DNA of 64,000 nt from Chloroflexota bacterium (lineage in GTDB: Bacteria; Chloroflexota; Dehalococcoidia; JACPQD01), in the NCBI GenBank assembly GCA_016190665.1, contig JACPQD010000098.1:1-64000 (forward strand). The letters run 5' to 3'. Position 1 is the stretch's first letter. Every line of letters begins with the position of its first letter. A program made the position numbers and the translations under genes. The notes beneath the pieces are model-generated. The model did no database searches. It was given only the letters and a program-made list of their open reading frames with translations, and was not told the origin of the DNA. This document shows, piece after piece, positions 52,826 to 63,550 of the stretch.

Positions 52826-54466
52826 CTAGCCCGCGCTCAACCTGAGGAGATCAGCAACATCTTCTCCGGTGGGGTTCGTGCGTGGCGGCCTCTGAAGCTC
52901 CAGCGGCAGCCCTCTACTCCGTTTCTCTGCAGAGTAGCGGCGGAAAGTGCCGTGGGATAGCTCCGTCACCCGAATAGGATTGATCTGGAGCATCTTATCC
53001 AGGTCGCTGTAGAACGGATCGCAACTCATCAGGCTTGCGTGGAGGCTTTCCACCAGGCCGTCTACCCCGGCGCCATTTCGCAGCTCCAGGTACAGGCGCA
53101 GGGCGGGCTTGCCATCATCCTGTTCTCGGCGCATGCTCCAATCGACGTAGTCCACATGGACCATTTCGAGGGCCCGGCATATGGTTTTCTCGCCCAATCT
53201 GGTGAAGCCTGAAACATCCAGAAGGTCGTCACAACGACCTTCGAAGGCAAATGACGGTATCTGAATACCCGTCTCCGATTCGTTGGAGGAAACAACACGC
53301 ACGAGGTGACCAAGACGGTACCGGAGTAGCGGCATGCCGTAAAAGCTGGTTATGACCAGTTCGTAGCGTTGTCCTGGCAAAACTTGATTCAGAAGGACCG
53401 TTTGAGGCTGGTAGTCGCTATCCCGGCTACGTACCCATTCCTGCTCAGGAATGAATTCCAGAAACACTGAATAGGGGGTGGGGACCACTCCCTTCTTGCA
53501 CCAGCTCTGCATTCCAATGACGCCCGCCTCCGTACAGGCGTAAAGCTCATGCGGCGCAACGCCCCAGTAGCGGCTGATCTTCTCCCGATATATCTCGCCA
53601 TCCATCCCCCAACAGACGATGGCCTTGACCGGCCACAGGTCCCTGGGCAGCATTCGTCTGCCCGCCAGCTTGGCGCGGAGTGCGGCCTTAGCGAGGCGTA
53701 GAAGCGCTTCGGGATGATTCACGTAGGCGGACAGATCAAACCGGCTCGAGTTGTGGCCGAAACTGTCCCCCATCTTAGCCAGTACGCTGCTCATCGAGCT
53801 GATTATGTCAACCCCGGTGCTCAGGGCGCGCTTGAATCCTTCGGCTACCTTGTCGTGGAAATCCATTTGCTCCCAGGCATCGAGAGGCAGGATGGAATTA
53901 AGGCTGAAGCGTTCCACCATGCCGAACACTGCTGCGCCGGAGAGGTAGGGGCGAGGCGGCATATTGTGGAGGACCCGGAATCCGGCCTCCAGGTTTACGT
54001 CTCCTCGGCCAGAAGCGCAAGCCAGAATGAATCCAGCCATAACACTGTCAAGGAATTCTTCGAAGGCTCGCCGCGTGTAGGGGACCCATCTGAATTCACC
54101 CGACCGATCGGACGTGCAGACCCAGCAGTGAGGCTTCTCAGCGAGGACGTCCTCACGGCGTTCCTTCAAATAGGGACAGTAATCATCGTATCTGGTCAGC
54201 GGCGCCGTGCGGCGAAACTCCTCAACGCTTGCGGGCCTGCGGCGACCGAGGAATCTCCGCCCCAAGAAGGAGTCGGCTACAAGCCTGATCTCCTCCAGTA
54301 AGAGTTGCTCCTGAATCTCCATGAATTCCTTAAGAGGGAGATCAAGGAAACCACAGTACCTGTCCCAGATCAATTGAGGATCCTGGCCCAACAGTCCCTT
54401 GCGCCCCGCGACTAACATAGTTCGCCTCCGTGCCTTCCCATTCAGAAAAGGTCTCACCTTAAACAT
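52826..54466 (-). CDS. GH3-like acyl-adenylating enzyme
   Basis: The product has 546 residues. The overall layout fits the GH3 acyl-acid amido synthetase superfamily: N-terminal PLTRYDDYCPYLKERREDV, a degenerate nucleotide loop CTSDRSGEFRWVPYT in place of TSGTSxGxxK, then HELYACTEAGVIGMQSW (Y-x-x-T/S-E) and MPLLRYRLGHLVRVVSS. Plant GH3s join amino acids to hormones, but bacterial members are mostly uncharacterised. The P-loop lacks the usual GTS, so catalytic activity is uncertain. Placement directly before the 7TM kinase suggests its product may be the kinase signal; this is inference. Confidence 0.75.
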   Translation of the reverse strand: MFKVRPFLNGKARRRTMLVAGRKGLLGQDPQLIWDRYCGFLDLPLKEFMEIQEQLLLEEIRLVADSFLGRRFLGRRRPASVEEFRRTAPLTRYDDYCPYLKERREDVLAEKPHCWVCTSDRSGEFRWVPYTRRAFEEFLDSVMAGFILACASGRGDVNLEAGFRVLHNMPPRPYLSGAAVFGMVERFSLNSILPLDAWEQMDFHDKVAEGFKRALSTGVDIISSMSSVLAKMGDSFGHNSSRFDLSAYVNHPEALLRLAKAALRAKLAGRRMLPRDLWPVKAIVCWGMDGEIYREKISRYWGVAPHELYACTEAGVIGMQSWCKKGVVPTPYSVFLEFIPEQEWVRSRDSDYQPQTVLLNQVLPGQRYELVITSFYGMPLLRYRLGHLVRVVSSNESETGIQIPSFAFEGRCDDLLDVSGFTRLGEKTICRALEMVHVDYVDWSMRREQDDGKPALRLYLELRNGAGVDGLVESLHASLMSCDPFYSDLDKMLQINPIRVTELSHGTFRRYSAEKRSRGLPLELQRPPRTNPTGEDVADLLRLSAG

Positions 54467-54542
54467 TGCACGGCCGAGCGCGGCTGACGCCTGCGGCCAA
54501 GACTGTGGCGCTAGCGTACCAGGAACCGACTAACGCTGGGCG

Positions 54543-55193
54543 CTAGTCGTCGTCGCGTGACCGCTCCTGGTGCACGCCCTTCAACGATATCGGTCCGGTC
54601 AGCGTCGGCATTGGCGGCATAGGGCCCGGGCCATCGAAGTCAAAAACACCCCAGGTCAGGTCAACAGTCCACGTGCCCTCTGACTTCGTGCCCGCAAAAA
54701 CCCCGGTCCCCCCGGTAGCCTTCCAGGTGCCCACGTCGTGGATGGTCTGAATGAATAAGGAGGCCGCTTCAGACGCGTCTACCGCCCGGTTGCCGTTGGT
54801 GTCGGTCCACATGAAGGTTCCGGTTACCTCGCCCTTCATTTTACCGCTGAGGATGCCTCCAGGCAGGCCGACGCTGAAGCCCCCCTCGAGCTCGCCACGA
54901 AACTTGCCGTTGGGCAGATAGGCCACCTCCGACTTATGCAAGGTGGAGAATACGCCCCCAAGCAGGGTCCCCCAAGTGGACTGAGCCAGGTAGCCCGCCA
55001 CCAACTCTCCCTCGGTGAGGATTTCAAGTCGGCGCCCATGCCCTTCGATCTCCGACGGCCGCGGAACACCCGCCACTGCCACCACGCCGGAGGCCGTGAA
55101 ACGTGTGGCCTTCCCATCCGCAACCGCAGGGCTGGGCATCGAGAGCGACAACAAGAACGCCCCAGCCATCACAAGGAACACCAGTCTTCTCAT
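54543..55193 (-). CDS. Exported protein, paralogue 1
   Basis: The product has 216 residues from ATG 55193, with GGGAGG 9 bases upstream; a TTG three codons earlier is less likely. A signal peptide MRRLVFLVMAGAFLLSLSMPSPAVA is cleaved after AVA. The mature part is rich in Gly and Thr, with GKFRGELEGGFSVGLPGGILSGKMKGEVTGTF and GTWKATGGTGVFAGTKSEGTW, resembling beta-barrel-like allergen/lipocalin-like exported proteins. It shares signal sequence, length class and the ending GxxxLxG with its neighbour at 55447. Function is unknown. Confidence 0.8.
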   Translation of the reverse strand: MRRLVFLVMAGAFLLSLSMPSPAVADGKATRFTASGVVAVAGVPRPSEIEGHGRRLEILTEGELVAGYLAQSTWGTLLGGVFSTLHKSEVAYLPNGKFRGELEGGFSVGLPGGILSGKMKGEVTGTFMWTDTNGNRAVDASEAASLFIQTIHDVGTWKATGGTGVFAGTKSEGTWTVDLTWGVFDFDGPGPMPPMPTLTGPISLKGVHQERSRDDD

Positions 55194-55446
55194 TTGTCTC
55201 AACCTCCCGTCACCTTTGGCATCCCCCAGATGCCAAGCCGGACCGCATCTCCCCGCCGGGAAAGCTTATGCCTCCCTGCCGTCCTGGCACACCCTTCCCT
55301 GAGCCGTGGAAGGCCACAACGCGACCTTCGGGCAAAGCGCGGACCCCCAATATGTCGCGCCTACCCCGGCGCATCGTGGAGCCATCCACGGCTCTCACAC
55401 CGATCACACGATTCCAGGAAGAGGCCACTGTGGGCCGTCGCCCGAT
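55194..55446. promoter_or_regulatory. Leader between the two exported-protein genes
   Basis: Just upstream of the gene at 54543, on the minus strand, a GGCAT-CTGGGGG-ATGCC hairpin (55218-55240 region) resembles one at 56036-56062 before its paralogue (GGCgTT..CGGGGG-AATGCC). Further up are GC-rich stems around 55300-55400. It may be a shared mRNA control element. Confidence 0.4.
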
Positions 55447-56013
55447 CTAATGATAAGTGCCGGACAAGGTGGCAAATCCCCTATAGGTAAAGGCGATGGG
55501 ATTGCCATTCCCGTCAAGGATCGGGCCCAGTTCCAGCCTGGCCTGCCACTTCCCGTGGGATTCAACGCCCTGGTAATCGCCGGCGCCCTTCAGCAGGTCC
55601 CAGCCGCCCTCATCGGAAAACCAGCCTGCGGTCTCAGGTGGGACAGCGAGGTCGCCGCTAATCGCGCTGCGATAGTTCCCCACAATGGTAGATGCGCCTC
55701 TAACAACTGTAAAGGAGGCGCGGGCGTGACCCAACAGTATCCTCCCGTCCGGTCCAATGAGGGTATTAGAGCTGTGACTCACCTGTATGGCTGCCCCCTG
55801 GAGCTTGTCCCAGTCGGAGGCGACGACCTGCCCGAGAACTACCTCATTGGTGGTCCTCCAACCTACGCCCGCGGGCGCCATGTTGCCAGGGTCCTGTACC
55901 CACACGAAAATGGTGGCCGTGAAAGGCGTGGGCGCCTTCGCGGTGGCGACGCCGGGCATGGAGAACGAGAGCAAGAACATGCTGGCCAGAGCGAGAAAAA
56001 CCAATTTCCTCAT
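55447..56013 (-). CDS. Exported protein, paralogue 2
   Basis: The product has 188 residues from ATG 56013, with GAGGAGG 9 bases upstream. The signal peptide MRKLVFLALASMFLLSFSMPGVATA is nearly that of the neighbour at 54543. The mature protein contains GAGDYQGVESHGKWQARLELGP and ends FRGFATLSGTYH-like (YRGFATLSGTYH). It has no Cys and no membrane helix beyond the signal. Function is unknown; probably a secreted beta-rich protein. Confidence 0.8.
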   Translation of the reverse strand: MRKLVFLALASMFLLSFSMPGVATAKAPTPFTATIFVWVQDPGNMAPAGVGWRTTNEVVLGQVVASDWDKLQGAAIQVSHSSNTLIGPDGRILLGHARASFTVVRGASTIVGNYRSAISGDLAVPPETAGWFSDEGGWDLLKGAGDYQGVESHGKWQARLELGPILDGNGNPIAFTYRGFATLSGTYH

Positions 56014-56126
56014 CTGATTTATCCTCCTCGTCGATTCTGGCATTCCCCCGATAGAAACGCCAAAGGGAGCTTGCCTCCCCTTCAGGGAGGCTTGAGCCCC
56101 ACTGCCGCCACACGTCCGCCTTAGCC

Positions 56127-56230
56127 TATTATGGCATGCCTGCTACATGGAGACGTGTGAACGAAATGTGCCCAGAGTGTGTGTCTCGTATGATCTTCTG
56201 GCCGCCATCACCTCCCTTTTTCGCCGATTT
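56127..56230. repeat. Two-copy spaced element, copy 1
   Basis: TATTATGGCATGCCTGC, 10 bases, CGTGTG, 27 bases, CGTATGAT. The same series with identical spacing recurs at 56715-56822. It lies about 115 bases upstream of the exported protein at 55447. Confidence 0.65.
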
Positions 56231-56714
56231 TTCGCATTCCGTGGCACAGACGCCAAACAGAGCCAGGCCCTCCGCCCTTGGGGCGCTCGAACTGCCGACT
56301 GCAAGTGGAGGCCCAGCTCAGGTGTGATTACTAATACCACGGGTCCGGTTGAGCCTCTTGCTGGCTCCTATTTTGTCACCGAATCTAGCATTGCCTTCGT
56401 CCACCGCCGAGGGGTTGACCAGGCGGTTCTGCGCGGTTGGTTGAATCGGGCCAGCCTGTGAACGGCCCCTCTCCCGCGAGGTCCCGACGCATCCCGACAG
56501 AGTCGGGAAGGAATCGGAAAATCCGGCGCTTTCCTACCGGGCAACCGGCGCATGGCACTCTTAATTTGCTAAACACCCTTAGAGTTTACTACAGGGTGAA
56601 AGCCTTGACATCACCCGCCAGGAGCGATTCTTCAGGTGAAAAACGAAGTAGCCCGTTCGACGAGGAACGGGTGACCTCGGGCTAATCAAGGGGCGAATTT
56701 GGAGTCAACCTGGA
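56231..56714. other. Unassigned region with competing hairpins
   Basis: No convincing protein. At 56574-56616 CACCCT can pair with AGGGTG, or GGGTGA with TCACCC. At 56650-56683 CCCGTTC/GAACGGG competes with AGCCCG/CGGGCT and with CGAGG/CCTCG. Such exclusive pairs recall riboswitches or attenuators, but no known class fits by eye. Confidence 0.4.
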
Positions 56715-56822
56715 TATTATGGCATGCCTGCGGCAATAAATCGTGTGGAAACGGTTTGCTGATAGTCCACATATCGTATGATTTTTTACTTGGTTACTGC
56801 CTACCTTCCCTCCAACGCGAAT
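56715..56822. repeat. Two-copy spaced element, copy 2
   Basis: Same landmarks as 56127-56230: TATTATGGCATGCCTGC, N10, CGTGTG, N27, CGTATGAT, then a pyrimidine-rich tail (CCTTCCCTCC). It lies about 170 bases upstream of the promoter at 56994. The remaining sequence to 57030 holds no gene. Confidence 0.65.
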
Positions 56823-56993
56823 CCGTTACGATAAAAGGCAGTCTCTTTCAAGATGATTGCGGCTTCTCACCAGAATACTGCACTCCTGCAGTAAACCGTT
56901 TCTGAACACCGTATCACACCACCGCACGATTCAAGAAGACGGCTCAACCGGCCTCTTGGTCAGCGTTCAGGCCAGACCTCGGCGCATAGCCAT

Positions 56994-57022
56994 TTGTCGC
57001 GCCGAAGGCAATATGATATACT
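56994..57022 (+). promoter_or_regulatory. Promoter of a probably leaderless gene
   Basis: TTGTCG (56994-56999), 17 bases, TATACT (57017-57022), then 8 bases to ATG 57031. Transcription would begin at the start codon. No ribosome site precedes it. Confidence 0.65.
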
Positions 57023-57030
57023 ACACATTG

Positions 57031-59893
<2,863 letters not shown>

Positions 59894-59935
59894 GCGAAGC
59901 GCGAAGCGAGGAGCGCGGAGCGGGAATTAAGAAGC
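59894..59935. repeat. Heptanucleotide tract after gyrB
   Basis: GCGAAGC GCGAAGC GAGGAGC GCGGAGC GGGAATT AAGAAGC begins at the base after the gyrB stop. It is of the GAAGCnn type. Confidence 0.8.
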
Positions 59936-60057
59936 AGGGGCCGAGCAACCGTAGTACGGGGTCTTATCCCCTTCCAGGGTGTCTGGGAGCCGCCGCGTCC
60001 ACTGCGTCCATTCCACCGGGGGGTGGGAAACAACCAGTGCAATCAGAGAGGTAGGAC

Positions 60058-60519
60058 TTGCCGAAAATCAGCGGCATCCAGATTAAGCAGCTCATCCCCC
60101 ACCCCGATGAGCGCGGCCTTCTGGTGGAACTCCTGCGGGAAGACGACGACGTCTTCAGCCATTTCGGGCAGTGCTACGCGTCCCTGAACTACCCCGGCGT
60201 GGTGCGCGCCTGGCACTACCACAAACTTCAGGACGACCTCATCACTGCCGTTAAAGGGATGGTGAAGCTCGTCCTTTACGATGGCCGAGAGGACTCGCCA
60301 ACCAAAGGAGCCGTGGAGGAGTTCTTTATCGGAGAGCAGAACAGAGTGCTGGTGAGAATCCCGACCGGGGTGATGCACGGGTACAAGACCATCGGCGTGG
60401 AGACGGCCATCATCGTCAACTTCCCCACCCGGGCCTACAACGCCGCCCAGCCCGACGAGTACCGCCTGCCCTGGGACTCCGAGGAAGTCCCCTACGATTG
60501 GGCGCTGAAGAACCACTAG
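60058..60519 (+). CDS. dTDP-4-dehydrorhamnose 3,5-epimerase-like cupin (RmlC family)
   Basis: The product has 153 residues. Start TTG 60058 follows GAGGTAGGAC. The RmlC-like double-stranded beta helix is shown by PDERGLLVELLREDDDVFSHFGQCYASLNYPGVVRAWHYHKLQDD and RVLVRIPTGVMHGYKTIG. WHYH and the ERGxLxE motif are consistent with sugar nucleotide epimerase or isomerase activity, but other rml genes are absent here, so the true substrate is unknown. It lies downstream of gyrB on the same strand. Confidence 0.87.
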   Translation: MPKISGIQIKQLIPHPDERGLLVELLREDDDVFSHFGQCYASLNYPGVVRAWHYHKLQDDLITAVKGMVKLVLYDGREDSPTKGAVEEFFIGEQNRVLVRIPTGVMHGYKTIGVETAIIVNFPTRAYNAAQPDEYRLPWDSEEVPYDWALKNH

Positions 60520-60846
60520 GCCGAAGCGGGAAGCGCGGAGCGAGAAGCGGGAAGTTGATCGCTGACGGCTGAAAGCTGACAGCTGCCTCAGGTGAAGCTG
60601 AAAGTCTGGTACATCAGCGCCAGAGACTGACAACGGCAGAGCACCGGATGCCGTACCTGAGCCAAGCTTTGCCGCCTGCACTGTCGCGGCCATGGACGGC
60701 AGGCAGATGTCGGTCAGACATGGGGACTGCTGCACGGACTGGGGAACGCTGCCCACCGGGCGCTATCGCGTGCGCGTTCAAAATCGTTCGTAGTAACCCG
60801 AGTTCGACATGGAACGCCTGGGGGCTCAACTATGGCTCGTAGCACC
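60520..60846. other. Intergenic region with heptad tracts and unassigned sequence
   Basis: GAAGCGG GAAGCGC GGAGCGA GAAGCGG (60523-60550) and GCTGACG GCTGAAA GCTGACA GCTGCCT (60561-60588) follow the epimerase stop. The rest (60620-60846) has open frames on both strands with no recognisable protein and includes an imperfect GCCTGC..GCAGGC stem near 60670-60705. The region separates convergent genes. Confidence 0.6.
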
Positions 60847-62766
60847 TCATCTTCGGCAGACCCGCGCCACTTCCTCCAGACCAATCCCCTTGGCGTGCTG
60901 CGCCAGCAGGAACAGCTTGTGGGACTCGATGTCCATGATCCGGTTCAGCGGGTGCAAGTAGCGTTTCAGGCTCTCGTTGTGACGGATCGCCTCGCTGGTG
61001 CTCTCCGCCTGAGACAAACCCTCTCGCACCTCATACTCCGTGATCTGCGCCAGGATGTCATCCGCGAGTGGCTTGATGGTCAAGCCGAACTCCCCAGCCC
61101 TCTCCGCCAGCGGCCCGTGTTCGAGGACCCAGAGCGGGTAGATCTGCCAGCCCAGTGTCAGCTCCCGTCGTCGCCGTTTTATGAAGTCGCGGGTCATCTT
61201 CGATTCCGCTGCCGTCTCTCCCGGCGTGCCGATGAGCGTGTAGAGATGGATAAGGATGCCCGCCTCGCGCATGTTCTTGAGGATGGCCTCAGCGCTTTTC
61301 AGGCCGACGCCTTTGTTGATAATCTCGTTCACTCGCTGCGACCCTGATTCCAGCCCGATCTGGCCACCCAGGAAACCTCCTGCCGCCAACTTCCTGCAGA
61401 GGGACGGCGACTCGAACTGCTTCTCGAAACGAACGAAGGCGGAGAACTTGACGGGGTCTTTGCCTGCCAGGTTGTGCTCAGCGATCTGCTCCAGGCGCCT
61501 GGGGGACAGCGATGAATCGGTGAAGCCGACATAGAGAGGGTCGTACTTGGCCTTAAGGGTTTGCATATCTTTGATGACCAGCTCGATGTCGCGGACCCGG
61601 CTGCTTCCGTGCTCGGCGCTTATGCCCGCCGTGCCCAGCTTGGGATAATAGCAGAATATGCACTTCCCCCAGTAGCACCCGCTACTCGCCTCCAGGGGCA
61701 AGCCGCTTTGAGGCCGGACGCCGACGAACTCCGGCGTGCAAGCCTCGTTCAAGTCGAACTCCTCTGTCCTCTCACTCCTGCGTATCTCGCCACCCTGTTT
61801 GTAGATCACGTTCGGCGCCCGCGACAGGTCGCCGCCCTTCGGCAACTCTTCTATCAGGGCGCTGAAGGCGCGCTCCCCAGGACCGAGAACCAAGCTGTCA
61901 AAGAAGACCCACAGCGCTGGGTTCTCAGCGAGACGAAAGGCGACCTCGGTGAGGGTAGACCCGCCAAGAGTTACATGCACGGCCGGGTCTTCCTTCTTAA
62001 TGAGCGAGGCCAGTGTGAAGGCCGGTATGAAATCGTTGGTGTGAGTTACCGAGATGCCGACGATTTCCGGGCGCTCCTGCCTCAGCTGAGGAAGGACCTC
62101 ATCACGGAAGTAGGGCAGGAGGTAGTTGTGTCTCTCATCCTCGGTGGCATGGAGGATATCGCTGACTCTGGGATTGTACTCAGTTCCGTGAATACCGAAA
62201 CCGAAATCGAGTTGGGCCGGGAAGTAGGCAGTGTCTATTATCGCCTTGCCGCACAGGAGAGCAAGATAATGCCGGAGGAAGTCTTGCGGCGAGAGAGAGT
62301 ACCATCCCTCATCGAGGGTCTGCCTGGCCCTTTCGATTTCGCAGAGCACAGACTCTTTTTCGCTCAGCAGCGCGTAGAGAATGTTATCAGGGGTCAGTTT
62401 CGACTCGATGAGGCTCAGTATGGGCCGTCTCAGGATGTCCGGAGCGGCCGACAACGGGCGCAAAGGAGTTTGCCCCAGCAGGCTTCGGGCGAGCGCCTGC
62501 CTGATCGCGTCGTTGGAGCCGCGGAGGAGCAGGGATCCAAGGGACTCGCGCAAGGGACGGCTTCTCGCCACCGGCTCCAGAATGTATTTCATGTTGTCGA
62601 GGATGCGCTCCAGGTTTGCGCGGGAGAGGAGGGCAAAGTAGGCGTCTTGATTGAAGTCCTTCAGCGAGACGTCATGTCCTTGTTTCTTCAGGTAGGCATA
62701 GAGCCGAGCGGCGCCCTGCATCGGGCCGAAGAAATTGGCCAGTGTGGTGCACACCCACGTCTTCAT
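60847..62766 (-). CDS. B12-binding domain radical SAM protein
   Basis: The product has 639 residues. The N-terminal cobalamin-binding half (VCTTLANFFGPMQGAARLYAYLKKQGHDVSLKDFNQ) precedes the radical SAM barrel. Its cluster motif is GCYWGKCIFCYYPK, CX4CX2C, and is complete, unlike that of the protein at 1011. Later elements (GFTDSSLSPRRLEQIAEHNL and GGQIGLESGSQRVNEIINKG) are typical of the family. It probably catalyses a radical methylation or rearrangement; substrate is unknown. GGGAGGAGG lies before the ATG, and a promoter sits at 62812-62840. Confidence 0.9.
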   Translation of the reverse strand: MKTWVCTTLANFFGPMQGAARLYAYLKKQGHDVSLKDFNQDAYFALLSRANLERILDNMKYILEPVARSRPLRESLGSLLLRGSNDAIRQALARSLLGQTPLRPLSAAPDILRRPILSLIESKLTPDNILYALLSEKESVLCEIERARQTLDEGWYSLSPQDFLRHYLALLCGKAIIDTAYFPAQLDFGFGIHGTEYNPRVSDILHATEDERHNYLLPYFRDEVLPQLRQERPEIVGISVTHTNDFIPAFTLASLIKKEDPAVHVTLGGSTLTEVAFRLAENPALWVFFDSLVLGPGERAFSALIEELPKGGDLSRAPNVIYKQGGEIRRSERTEEFDLNEACTPEFVGVRPQSGLPLEASSGCYWGKCIFCYYPKLGTAGISAEHGSSRVRDIELVIKDMQTLKAKYDPLYVGFTDSSLSPRRLEQIAEHNLAGKDPVKFSAFVRFEKQFESPSLCRKLAAGGFLGGQIGLESGSQRVNEIINKGVGLKSAEAILKNMREAGILIHLYTLIGTPGETAAESKMTRDFIKRRRRELTLGWQIYPLWVLEHGPLAERAGEFGLTIKPLADDILAQITEYEVREGLSQAESTSEAIRHNESLKRYLHPLNRIMDIESHKLFLLAQHAKGIGLEEVARVCRR

Positions 62767-62811
62767 CCGTCCTCCTCCCTGTCTAAGCGGAGCGGAGCTC
62801 TCAAGCAGTCT

Positions 62812-62840
62812 ATATTAGGTTTCCTGGCGAGGAAAGTAAA
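62812..62840 (-). promoter_or_regulatory. Promoter of the B12-radical SAM gene
   Basis: On the minus strand TTTACT (62840-62835), 17 bases, TATAAT-like TAATAT (62817-62812). A leader of about 45 bases leads to ATG 62766. The spacer to nadD (62767-62949) has nothing else of note. Confidence 0.65.
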
Positions 62841-62949
62841 GAGAGCGACCAAAGGTTGGGGGCCTCCGCGCGGCCGGTGACAACGGGCCGGGTGCTGCCA
62901 ACAGCGGATAGGCGATGGACAAACGGACATGCGACGCGGCCACCAACGG

Positions 62950-63549
62950 CTACCCGATGTACAGCCCGTTCCGCTTGATGTAATCCTCCACCGCCTCCGG
63001 AACAAGATAGCGAATGGGCAGGCCCTCAGCGACACGTTTCCTGATATCAGAAGCGCTTATGTCTATCTGCGGCACGTCGACAATCATGATCTTGCGCGAG
63101 GCGCCGGGAATGGCCTCGTCGATACAGGCCAGGTTGAGATCGGTGCATCCTGGGCGCCTCATGCCCACAATCTGGCACATCTCCACCAGTCGCGCCGGCT
63201 CCCGCCAGCGGGGCATATCGGCGACCGCGTCCAGCCCGGCGATGAAGAAGAGCTCCGCGTTTGGCAACTGTCGGCCCAGATCGGACAGAGTATCGACCGT
63301 GTAGGATGGCCCCGGGCGGTCGATGTCCACCGTGGACGCTTCGAAGCGTGAATTGGACGCCACCGCCAGGCGCACCATCGTCAATCGGTGCTCAGCGGCG
63401 GTAACCGCTCTGTCGGACTTGAGCCAGGGCCTCCCCGTGGGCACAAAGAGCACCTTCTGCAGCCTCATTCTGACCCACACCTCTTCGGCGGCGATGAGAT
63501 GTCCGACATGGATGGGATCGAAAGTCCCCCCGAAAACGCCGATTCTCAC
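62950..63549 (-). CDS. nadD: Nicotinate-nucleotide adenylyltransferase
   Basis: The product has 199 residues from GTG 63549. GGTFDPIHVGHLIAAEEV is the nucleotidyltransferase motif (HVGH) and DISASDIRKRVAEGL the C-terminal substrate site. It makes deamido-NAD from nicotinate mononucleotide and ATP. The start is one base beyond the obgE stop, so the two are coupled. Pairing of obg and nadD is common in many bacteria. Confidence 0.96.
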   Translation of the reverse strand: MRIGVFGGTFDPIHVGHLIAAEEVWVRMRLQKVLFVPTGRPWLKSDRAVTAAEHRLTMVRLAVASNSRFEASTVDIDRPGPSYTVDTLSDLGRQLPNAELFFIAGLDAVADMPRWREPARLVEMCQIVGMRRPGCTDLNLACIDEAIPGASRKIMIVDVPQIDISASDIRKRVAEGLPIRYLVPEAVEDYIKRNGLYIG

Positions 63550-63550
63550 C

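Noticed and set aside
56147-56685. Small plus-strand open frames between the exported-protein and membrane protein genes
   Set aside because: Their translations lack any conserved pattern, have no ribosome sites and run through repeat copy 1 and the hairpin region.
60614-60829. Minus-strand 71-codon open frame
   Set aside because: No ribosome site and no recognisable domain; treated as unassigned spacer.
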